A program made the translations under genes and the position numbers. From contig NW_011887305.1 in assembly GCF_000151315.2 (NCBI RefSeq), forward strand, positions 172,561 to 236,560: 64,000 nucleotides of DNA. The letters are read 5' to 3'. The stretch comes from Capsaspora owczarzaki ATCC 30864. Taxonomy: Eukaryota; Opisthokonta; Filasterea. Positions 54,797 to 64,000 of this stretch are shown here, one piece after another (the stretch's first letter is position 1; each line of letters begins with the position of its first letter). Below the pieces are notes generated by a model that was not told the DNA's origin, did not search any database, and saw nothing but the letters and a program-made list of their open reading frames with translations.

Positions 54797-57495
54797 TCAA
54801 CGACGAGAGTCACGGTGTGATTCGTGGTCCTTGGCAAACAGTGCAGCCCCGCTGCCGGTGCCCCAAGCCCCTGTCGGTCGGTCGCGACGAGGGTGAGGTG
54901 GACGCCGTCCCATTTCCCACCACGGCCCGAACAGAGCGCGATCCATTTCCTCAAAGTCAGGCTCAAAGTCCCTGTCGCCTCGATGGCCTTCACGACTACG
55001 ATGACGCTCATGATGCGCGTGCTCCGCGTGAATAGCATCGCCTGGGGATCGAGATCGCGACCGGGACCGGGACTTTGACCGAGATTCGCGGTCGCGGCTG
55101 CGCGGTAGCTCTTCGTGCGACCTCGCTGCCCGCAAAGTATCTGGCGCAGCTGGCGCGACAGAGGCAGCGGCTGAGGCAGAGGCAGAGGCAGAGGCAGAGG
55201 CTGCAGGTACCGGAGCCGACGCAGCGGGAATGGGGAACGGGAAAGGTTTCGCACTCAAGGGTGTGGGTGACTTGGCGAGCTCAAACAAAGTCGAACGCTC
55301 CACGCCAGGTGCAGTCATGCTGATGACTGGAGACCCATCGTGGTCCGGCGGCATGATGGCAACGACGATGGCAGGATCGTCAGCCAGAACGGATCCGCCG
55401 CTCGGGAGGGTTTTGGGGTCGATCTCACGGACGGGAGTAGCATTGTCTCCTACAACCACAACCGAAGGAGGATGAGGAGGAGGGGCATTGACATGCGCAG
55501 CTGGGGCAGAGACGGCGGCCGGCGAAGTCGACTTCTTGATGCCAGCGTGAGCCGCAAAGGCGAGAGGAGCTTCAACATCCGAGGACGAGAGAACGCGCGG
55601 GATAGTCTCGGCCTTTGGCTTACCCGAAGAAGAAGAAGAAGAAGAAGACGAAGAAGCAGCTTTGGTGGGAATTGGCGAGAGTGGACGGGATGCAACATTC
55701 ATCGGCAGCGGGATGATCATATCCCCTTCATCGCGCGGGTGTGCAGCGTCGTAGACTTTGATCACAGCCACAACTTGACCATGATCGGACGTCGTCACGT
55801 CCGGGCCGTCGTCGCTCATGGTTTCGTCAATGAGATGGTCGTTCAGGATGGTTAAAAACTGCACATAACCAATCCGATTCGGGTTTGTGCGGACAAACTC
55901 CTGAGACACGAGAATGTGGTCGAGCACCAGGTAGCGACCGTTGTGGATGTGTGAGTAGGTGACGTCGCGATCGCTCTGACAAAAGTGACAACAAAAACAA
56001 CCAAGCAAAACAGTACCCCCCTCCCCGAGTGTGAGAGGAACGAGTCGGCTTTGTCGGGACTACCTCAATGGCACCCCTCCTTTGATTCTGAGAGATGACA
56101 AGTTGAAAGCAGCGCAAACAGAAAACCCAACCAACCTGACGAACTTGGACCTCGTTGGTGCTCCAGAGCAACGCGTCCCAGATTTGCTCCTTTTGTTCAA
56201 ACTTCATATTCTTGAAGGGAGGTGTTCCAGTGACAATTTCCGTGGTGACTACAAAGCAAAGACCAAAGCAAACGCACGAAAAACAAACAAACAAACAAAC
56301 AAACAAACAAACAAACAAACAAACAAAAAGAAATGGCACTCGTGAGGACGGGTTTCTTCCAAAACACCTAAACACACCGCGCTGAGCTTACCGCTGTGAA
56401 CAACGTCGTTCAAATCGCCGCAAACAATCACAGGCCGTGCATTGTTCCTCATCTCGGTCACGAGAATGCAGCGCACGGCAGCGCTTTCAGCGGCACGAAT
56501 GACGAGCGATTTCGCTTGGCCTATCGCCTTGGCCTTCAAGTCGTGGCGGTGCGCAGAATCCACCATCGGCCGCTGTGACTTGAGATGCAGGCAGAATACC
56601 GTCACCAGGTCCCCCGTCGGCAGCCGCACCACGCAACGGAGTACCGGGCGGTAGAACTTCTTGACGGGAATGATGTGCGAATCAATCTCGATCAGCGATT
56701 CCGGCGGGAATTCGTGAATTTCCTGCGCAACCCCCCCCCCCAAAAAAAAAAAACAAGTTCCATCTCCTTTCCAATGAATGACATGCACACAACAAAAAGT
56801 ACCCATGCAAGCCAGACTGCTTTGATTGACAAACCTCAGTGTCGACGACCGGATAGCGCGAGAGCAACCCAACACGCGGACCCGAGCCCTCCGCTCCAAA
56901 CAAGATCAGTTGGGTGTCAGCCGAGTAGATGCCAGACTGCGCAATGGCACGGCGCAAGACTTCCTCATGAAAGACCTGTATGAGATGAGTAAGTGGAGTT
57001 GAGTAGGGGTTCTGTTGAAGTCGAGGCTTCTCTCGCGCTGCCAGCCCTCCCACGCTTCTGGCAAGTCAGTCTGAGGCTTTGCAAGTCAGCATTCGTCGCC
57101 AGGCTGGGCGCTGGACCTGAGGTCGGGGGGGGGGTGCTGGTGGTCCTGAGGTTGTGTCAATCTCGTCCACTCACTCTCCGTATCTCCTCGGTCTCGGCAC
57201 AGAGTCACTCGTCGCGCAGCAATGCTCACCTCTTGGAACCCCAGGATGTCTGACTTCATGTGACGCAGCTGCTGCGCAATCCAGTTCACTTTGAGATCGA
57301 CTTGTTCCTAATGTAACGAAAACGTAGTAGAGAAGCATTGAAAATGGTTGCGGTCGCTTTCTGGTTGACAATCTCACTGCAACAAGTACAACGTCAAAGT
57401 GGGGGCGGTACTTTGGTGTACATTTCGCCACAGTAGAACTTGACATTCTCTTTGACGAGATTGAGCAGATTGAACTGCCCGACGCGGAGAAGCAT
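54797..57495 (-). CDS. EEP-superfamily endonuclease/exonuclease/phosphatase with SR-like tail
   Basis: Exons 57412-57495, 57230-57307, 56835-56975, 56392-56722, 56136-56248 and 54797-55975; 641 aa, phases close. The first ~310 residues are an EEP fold: RVGQFNLLNLV, DILGFQE (metal-binding Glu), HLKSQRP, CGDLND (Asp and Asn pair), then YLVLDHILVS and the closing SDHG. So all active-site positions are present. The sequence style (NLLNLV... FYCGEMYTKEQ, FHEEVLRRA) resembles bacterial EEP proteins more than eukaryotic DNase I, Ape1 or sphingomyelinase. The last ~320 residues are Ala/Pro/Ser-rich and end with an RS run (SKSRSRSRSRSPGD) and a His/Glu segment. No signal peptide. Substrate unknown: nucleic acid or phospho-ester. 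Confidence 0.8.
56280..56326. repeat. CAAA tetranucleotide repeat
   Basis: About eleven CAAA units inside the fourth intron of the EEP gene. Confidence 0.9.
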
Positions 57496-57698
57496 TCGTC
57501 AAAAAGCACAAAAACAAAAGAAAAACGACTGCGCTCAAAGTGCTTGTTTCATCACCAATAGCACCAGGAACTGCTGAATCCCGAAAAGGGAAGCAAAGGC
57601 AGAGGATATCAAAAGGCGCATACTATTAGGACACGTTGCGATTTTCGCAGACAAACTCAACGAGACAGCATCTCAACAACAACAACAAAAAAAGCACA

Positions 57699-60123
57699 CT
57701 ATTCAGTCTTGGCAGACTTGCGACTGGCAGGCTTGGTGCCTTGGCCCCTAGCACTCTTGTTGGATTTGCCCTTCTGGCCGTACGAATGAATGTAAAAGTT
57801 GAGGAAGAGAAGGATGAGGGTGAAGAGATAAATCATCAGGCCGTAGTGCATCCAATGCGGGAAGTTGCAGTCCACGTAGAGCGAGCCGATGGCATGGATC
57901 CAAGCGATGACAAACTGGACCTGATGTGAGAAAGTCCATCAAACCACATGGCAAAAGAAAAGCGAGGGTGAGTGGGTGTTCCATGAGCAAGTGGCAAGAG
58001 CGGTCGCAAGTTATAATCAACCCGAGAAACGTACAAGCTGAAGCACGGTAATGTACTTTTTCCACCAGACGGAAATTCCCATGGCCGACAGCATGTAGTA
58101 CGCGTACATGATGACGTGCACAAAGCAGTTGATGGATGCGCCGAAGAAAGCTGCATCAGATCGAACGGGATAAGAAAAATCAGACCATTATCAATGTCAA
58201 CAACAGCTTCGTGCGTCAAATCCCCACCCCCCAATCAAACAAGACGCAAGATCTGCTGATACTCACCCTGACCGCCGGGGACCCACTTGGTGCCCATCCA
58301 CCACAAGCAGAACATGCTGCCATGGTGGTAGACATGGAGGAAGGTGATTTGCTCGTTCTTCTTGCGCAAGACCATGAAGAACTGGAGTACAGTAGTTTGA
58401 ACGTGGCAAGTGAGAATGGGAGCCAGGAGAATTGGCGAGGAACGACCGTTGGATGTTATTTCTTACAGTGTCGAGGAATTCAATAAACTTGGAAAAGTAG
58501 TACCACCAGACGACGCTGGCCATCTACGATTGACCACAAGTGAGTGAGCACAAATAGCCGAAACCTGAAGGTGCGCACGAGAGCAAACACCCATCGTCGT
58601 GTTGGTGTACTGACTCGCAGACCGTTTTCGCTGTTAGAATAGTCAACAGGCTGGCAAACGAGGTCGTATCCAGCATTCCAAGCAGTCATAACAAACTAAG
58701 AGCAGCAGGCAGGCAGCAAACAAACGGTGAGTGCTGTTGTGGTTGTTGTTGTTGATTCAGAACATCTCCAAAGCAATGCCATACCTCGTGCAGCATATAC
58801 GCAGAGAGCGCGACCATTGCGGCGTTGTAGATGACGACCAGGGGTTTGAGGTCGAACGGCTTGCGGTCTGAGCCATTTGTTGCACACGAGTGTGAGTTTC
58901 CAAATTCATGCATCAAAGCCATCTTTGCTTCCCCCTTATTTGTTGTTCCTCTTGTTCGTTTTTTTGCAGTTGTTGCTTTGTTGGGGGTTTGATGTCTGAG
59001 CTTTACCTTGCATGACGCGCTTGCCGGCAAAGACGATAAAGTAGTATGCCAGCGTGAGTGCGATCGTTTCATGGGGACGGCTCATGAACAGCCAGTTTCC
59101 GACGCGAGGATCTGCTCATCCAAACCACCAAGCACGAGTGAGAGTGAGTTTAGTGAGTTGCGTGAGTTGAGTGAGTTGAGTGAGTGAGTCAGTTCAGTTG
59201 GTTGTTTTTCTACCTCCGACGAATCTTCCTTCAACCCTTCTTCCTATAATAAATATGATTATTATTATTATTATTATTCTTGTTATTGTTACAATACCAA
59301 TTTACGACAATGTCCCAAACTGAGGGCGAGTTTTTTCTTTTCTTCTTTCTTTTCTTCTCTTTGTTTCCCAGCTATTAACACCTGCGTCTTCTTCTTCTTC
59401 TTCCTTCGCTTTCCTCTTCCTTCGCTTCCTTCTTTCCTTCATTCTCTCAACATTGATTCCGTTCTTCATCCGTTCTTTGAGATGATCCAACTTTTTTTCT
59501 TCTTTTTTCGCTTCCACGTGTTGAACTTCAATTCCAAATCCATATGTTTTTATTATTCAGCCGATTATTATTATTATTATTTATTGTATTATTCTTATTG
59601 TTGTTATGTTTGTGTTTTTCTGCATTGAATCTTTTTTCGTCCAACCAGCGATTTCGACATCGCAGTGGTTTCCAATCACATTTTACACAATGTGGAGCGA
59701 CGCGTGAAAGCGGTCGAAAAGCGATAGAAAGCGACGATTAGAAACGGGGGATTTTTTTTTTCTTCTTTGAACGTGGTGTGATTGCCCGCCTTTTTTTCGC
59801 CCCGCTCTCACTCCTCTCCACATTCACTGTCACTCTCTATCTCACTGTGCTGATAGCATCAGTGTCTCAACACCACAGCAGAGTGAGCAGCTCCACCGGC
59901 CCGGGGGAAGTGGGGAAGGGCGATCCTGTTGGAACCGTTCCCGCTCTTTTGTCGGATTCCTCCCCACACACACACACACACATACACACATACACATACA
60001 CAAGTACCCATCGATGCCACCCTTACCAGCAAAGTCGTTCATGCCATAGTCGTACAGCTTGGCGCCCTCCGCAAGCCATCGCTCGACAGTCGCAGTGACG
60101 TTCGCACTGAGAAGATCCGCCAT
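57699..60123 (-). CDS. ELOVL-family very-long-chain fatty acid elongase
   Basis: Eight exons: 60027-60123, 59007-59111, 58785-58867, 58615-58695, 58467-58523, 58267-58381, 58035-58150 and 57699-57920; 291 aa, all phases close. About seven membrane helices. Family marks: [13 protein letters not shown] near the start, [12 protein letters not shown], catalytic HxxHH as HVYHH (His157, 160, 161), then [16 protein letters not shown] and [17 protein letters not shown]. It is a 3-keto acyl-CoA synthase of the ER membrane, condensing malonyl-CoA with acyl-CoA. The C-terminus is Lys-rich. The first intron is 915 nt and holds TTA and CT-rich tracts and a CA run. Small exons make this gene easy to miss in frame-based scans. 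Confidence 0.95.
59112..60026 (-). other. Long first intron of the elongase gene
   Basis: Holds a TTA tract (~59254-59278), a long CT-rich block (~59330-59520), a second TTA tract (~59563-59600) and a CA run (~59966-60002). No gene seen within it. Confidence 0.75.
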
Positions 60124-60557
60124 TTCGTTCAACGATGAAGGGATGGATGAAAGCAAGAGATGACTGGTGAGCGAGTTCCAATTCCAAAAATGGGGACATG
60201 GAAGGTTCTAAGAAATAAACACGATGCACCCGAAAAAATGGGGGAAGAATGAGAATTGGGGCATATGGAAAGGAGGGCAACTGAAAACGAGTTGGTGTCG
60301 TGCTCCACCCCCGTTCAATCCGAAAACAAAGGCACACAAACTAAGAGAGTCCAACTGACAGGCGGTCAACCGAAACAAAAACCAACGCATTGGAGTTGCA
60401 TTGGACAGGTTTGTTGTCTCAACACACTTTTGTTTGTGAACATCACGGTGCAAGGACCGTACAACAAAAGCAAACATGAACAAAACACCAATAAAAATGT
60501 TGCATAAAGATGACACTATGAGCATGCTGTTTCGTGTTTTCTTTGTTTTGTTTTGTT
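60124..60557. other. Intergenic, no gene seen
   Basis: Elongase promoter and 3'UTR of the RhoGAP gene. AACAAAA-type low complexity at ~60530-60560. Confidence 0.5.
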
Positions 60558-63192
60558 TTAGGCATCCGCGGGCGCAGCACTGGACGATTGTTGGACGCCA
60601 GCGCCATCCGAACTTGAGCCAAACACGCCGTCGACATTGCTGATGAGCAGGTGCACGAACGTGTTAATCTTGCCCATCGCAACAAGCGACGCTGCATGTG
60701 TGCTCGACCAAACGAGATTGGGCGCAAACACAATGGCCAAGTTGCTTGCCGTCATCAGGTTTGTCTCGGCATGCAGCAGGACTTCGTGCAAGAAGCGCAT
60801 CAGGTACTCCAGTACCACGTAGTTGGCTTTTGGCAGTTGGGTCTGGAAGAGTTGGCGCGTGGCCTCGACCTTTTCTTCTGCAGGCAGGTCTGTGTAAAGT
60901 CTCAAAATCACATGAGCATCAAGTTGAACACAAACATCAAAAGCATCGTCACTGAAGCGCTGTACCCAGAATGTGCATGATTGAATCAAACAATTCGAAT
61001 GTGACAATCGGCTCGGGCAGCTCGCGAAGGAAGGTTTTGAGCAAGACAGCCGGGATGTGCACGTCCAAGTATTCCTCAAAAGTAACTTGTTCGCCTGCCC
61101 AAACAACAGCAACAAGTCAACGGCAAACCAATGTGAGCTCTTGGCACCACAAACATCACCACCACCAAAGCACAGCAGCGAGACAGCAGCCATGACGCGC
61201 ACCTTTGTTGAACTTCTCCTTCACGACGCGAATGGTCTGCGCGCTGGCTGATCGGCGGAAGATACCCTCAACATCCAGCCCTGTCAAATCGGATGTGAGT
61301 ACAATGACTGAAAACACGGGCACTATCAAGCTCAAACACTGCACTGGAAGGGAGGGGATGTTACCGTGTTGACGAATGTAAGCGGTCGCGAGTCTTGGCA
61401 CAAGCGGAATTGGCTGGTTATCAGAAACAAGCTCTGCAAGGGCGACGCCAAATTGTTGGTGCTCCGAATGTCGGCCAGGCACCACAGATGCAGTTGAAAC
61501 GGACGACGAAAGTGCTGCTGGCTTGTCCTTGTTGGCTCGCTTGTCATATCTGGATTGCACCGAGTGTGTGTGTGTGTGTGTGTGTGTGAACTCAAGGTCT
61601 AGCTGCACACGACCCCTCTAACAGACCACCAAAACAGCAACAAGACTAGAGACGTACGCGCGAACAAACTCAGGCACATCCATTTGGTCGACGTGAAGGT
61701 ATTGCGACAGCTGATCCAGGCTGGACATGTACAAGAGTTTTTGCGCAAACTTGGAGCTGTGCCAAGGTTTCACGTGGAAAGAGGAGGTGAGCAAATGAGA
61801 TTGACAGAGTCATGTGAGGGCAAATCAGCCAGATAAAGTTGAGCGAAAACCCGAGAATTACCTGATGAACGGACGGACAAGACCCATGATGACCTTAATC
61901 CACACGGAAGGGTGCACAATATATAATGCCTTAAGGTTTTTCTTGTACCTGCCATCCGATTAAAAAAAAGGTGAGGAGTGGAGTTCAAAACCAGGCAATT
62001 CACAAACCAACAAACACTGCTCTTACTTGCGGTCAAAGACTTTGTAGACCTCGCGGACCCAGCCAATTCCTGGGCGGTTGTCACTGTTGAGCCCAGCATG
62101 CAAGTACACAATCACATAATCGCTCTCGACAACCTTGTCGAGGGCAACAATGATGTATCTGTCAAAAAAGCAAAACGAGCATGGGTTTAGTCAGAAAACC
62201 CCTCAAGAACGCCAAGACAAAGCAATAGCACAACGCTTCTCCTCCAAGGTTCCATAGACCCATCGAACAACCAGAGGGGTGTGAGAGTCAGGGTGAGGGC
62301 TGAACTCACTGGAGGAGCAGATTCATGTCGATTTGCTTTGAGCTGGGCAGATTGCAGGCATTGAACACGACGACCGGTCGGCTGAGTCGATCGACACCTA
62401 GTTGCAGCAATTCAGCAAATCCCCACAAGCAGTTAAGTTTCCTGACAGCGACAGCGACAGTGATCACGACTTTGGTTTGTTCCATTATGTTCGCTGGATT
62501 TTGCATTGCGAGCTGTTTTTGTTGCCATTCTGCTGAATGGGGGGTGTCTCCTTTCCGCCTCCCGACTCTCTGTTGCGCTCCATTGCGAGTGGTCCCCCCA
62601 ACCCTCTCCCAATAGGAAGAGTCGCTTTCTATGAAGGGGGGCGGGGAAGGGCCAAACGGTCAACTCTCCTCGCTCTCCCTCATAGCATTCGTTCACACCA
62701 CCATCATCATCATCGTCCGCCTGCCTCCCCCCCCCTTCTCCCTCTCCCTCCCTCAAGTCCCAATCCATCCATCTCGTTACACTGTTTTGCACAGATTGCA
62801 CCCCTCTCATCGTTGCCTGTCTTCCCCCACATTCACTACTGTCGTCATTCTTTTTCCCCCCGCTTTCTTCCGTATGGTACTCCTCCCCCCACCAAACCAA
62901 ACCACAGTCACACTACACACACTACACGCACTCTTGTCTCTCGAGATGACTGCTGATGGGGTTTGATTTTTGGGGGTACCTGCGTGGTTGATAATGTTGT
63001 ACTGCTGGATTGCGCTAAAGTCGACCGCGGCCGCTTGCTCGAGGGCCTGCGAGTACGAGCCGACCTTGACCGAGTGCTCTATTGAGAAAAAGCATCGAGG
63101 GTAGATGGAGAGTTAACAACTCAATTGCAAGTCCAAAAAAATGCACAGCACACGCGGCAAGGTGAGACTTTTGTACCGTCCAACTGGCTCAT
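60558..63192 (-). CDS. ARHGAP1: p50RhoGAP/Cdc42GAP (BCH/CRAL-TRIO domain plus RhoGAP)
   Basis: Ten exons: 63177-63192, 62980-63078, 62310-62397, 62027-62158, 61862-61948, 61658-61756, 61365-61549, 61203-61280, 60966-61094 and 60558-60889; 414 aa (animal ARHGAP1 ~439). The first exon codes only MSQLD. The BCH domain spans ~25-170: [43 protein letters not shown] and [11 protein letters not shown]. The RhoGAP domain spans ~210-400: [18 protein letters not shown] with arginine finger R244, [12 protein letters not shown] and [12 protein letters not shown]. Known: turns off Cdc42/Rho GTPases at endosomes and membranes. The five-residue first exon is the weakest part, but ATG, donor and phase all fit. 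Confidence 0.92.
61563..61588. repeat. Short GT microsatellite in RhoGAP intron
   Basis: About 13 GT units next to the acceptor of exon 7 (which begins at 61549 on the minus strand), so it forms part of the intron before that acceptor. Confidence 0.85.
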
Positions 63193-63824
63193 TGCAGGAA
63201 AATGAAGAATGAACTGAGTAAGTGCGGTTAGGTTCTGAGAAAGCAAGTCGCACACCAACTCTGAGAGTGAATAGGTAATAGCGAATGCGATAGAGCAAAT
63301 CCGATTTGGAGCAAGTTGATCGAAGGTGCTGGTCTGAGAAGGGGAATCGCGTGTCGGCAAAGCCAAAAATCGCAGCCAGCTGGCTCTTCATCGTGAGGAT
63401 GCGATTCCATTCTGAAAGCATCAAATCACAATCGCTTCTTGTTTACACTGCTTGTTAGTTGTTGGATTGCTCGGTCGACAAGAGCTTGCTCAAATCCACA
63501 CAAAAGCCGCCTGCAAAAGCCTCCAGCGATTGACTGTGTTTTGCAATCCGCATGGTTTTTATTTTCTTTTCCTTTGATGTCCGCGTGCAATTCCAATCAT
63601 CACCATGGATTGATTCACATCTGATGGATGCATGATTCAGTCTAATTCTTGCTGTTGTTGCTGTTGTCAATCTTTTTGTTAGGACTGTATTTTTTATTTT
63701 ATTTCTTTTTATGTTATTTTTTATTTCCTTTTGACTCTCGCGCTCTCTCCCTCTCTCTCTCGCTTCCCACCCCACCCCCGCCTTGCCCCCACCCCTCTCA
63801 GGTGGAGGCCCCACCAATCTCCAC
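63193..63824. promoter_or_regulatory. Promoter region of the RhoGAP gene, possibly divergent
   Basis: About 630 bases upstream of the RhoGAP start. AT-rich at ~63670-63735, then pyrimidine-rich (CTCTC) at ~63740-63800. No gene recognised unless the exon at 63825 is real. Confidence 0.45.
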
Positions 63825-63870
63825 ATGCAGGCTCGCTCACCATCGCGCACGTCCCGCCATCATCGCAGCG
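63825..63870 (+). CDS. Possible first exon of a gene leaving the right edge
   Basis: ATG followed by 15 codons rich in Arg and Ser (MQARSPSRTSRHHRS) and a strong GTAAGTCC donor at 63871, phase 1. The remaining 130 bases of the window are pyrimidine-rich and intron-like. The Arg/Ser composition would suit a splicing factor, but with 46 bases nothing more can be said. Confidence 0.35.
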
Positions 63871-64000
63871 GTAAGTCCAATTTCGTTGCGAGACAGCCCT
63901 CCTCTCGCGCGCTTGCTCCTCTCCCTCTCTCTCTCTGCCCCCCCCCCCAATTCCCTCCTGCCCCCCATCTGCAAACCCTCAAAAGTCAACTCGTGCTCCC

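Noticed and set aside
63228-63424. Alternative first exon of the RhoGAP gene starting MLSEWNR
   Set aside because: It does not splice in phase to the BCH exon at 63078, while the five-residue exon at 63177-63192 does.

Overview
The window is nuclear DNA of an intron-bearing unicellular eukaryote: protein families are eukaryote-specific, CDS are cut by GT-AG introns mostly 70-470 nt long, exons are fairly GC-rich, and intergenic DNA is full of microsatellites and A/T homopolymers. The gene set (Kuzbanian/ADAM10-like protease, ILEI-domain POMGNT1-like glycosyltransferase, USP37-like peptidase with UIM, p50RhoGAP, SLC4 transporter, TKL kinase with LRRs, mitochondrial MSH1) points to a protist close to animals, most plausibly a filasterean such as Capsaspora. 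That placement is inference, not proof.

Layout, left to right. 1-8.1 kb, all minus strand: 3'-truncated LRR-TKL kinase, a Kar5/GEX1/Brambleberry nuclear-fusion protein, an SLC25 carrier, a secreted Cys-rich protein. 9.4-17.4 kb, plus: mitochondrial MSH1, a ZIP transporter, PUF60. 17.6-21.7 kb, minus: ADAM protease and an unrecognised small protein. 22.8-28 kb, plus: a second, nearly identical ZIP and an SLC4 anion transporter. 28.4-32.1 kb, minus: UFD1 and a Gln/His-rich protein. 32.5-35.2 kb, plus: POMGNT1-like enzyme. 35.4-41 kb, minus: ZZ/EF-hand membrane protein with an apparent frameshift, RPL27 and TFIIA gamma. 41.3-45.4 kb, plus: GPATCH1. 45.6-50.8 kb, minus: calreticulin and an OLD-type ATPase/Toprim nuclease. 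51.6-54.6 kb, plus: USP37-like peptidase. 54.8-63.2 kb, minus: EEP-family phosphohydrolase, ELOVL fatty-acid elongase, p50RhoGAP. A possible first exon runs off the right edge on the plus strand.

The genes are ordinary neighbours rather than one pathway, although several belong to shared processes: ER and secretory work (calreticulin, UFD1, ELOVL, POMGNT1), splicing and transcription (PUF60, GPATCH1, TFIIA gamma), metal and ion transport (two ZIPs, SLC4) and mitochondria (MSH1, SLC25, possibly the OLD-like protein).

Exon models were built by hand from reading frame, splice sites and phase. In each modelled multi-exon gene the phases close exactly, except the ZZ/EF-hand gene, which is one base too long. 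The most notable items are the karyogamy gene, the OLD-family nuclease with an intron and a possible organelle leader, the bacterial-looking EEP protein, MSH1 in a presumed relative of animals, and the two ZIP copies whose membrane-domain DNA is about 98% identical.
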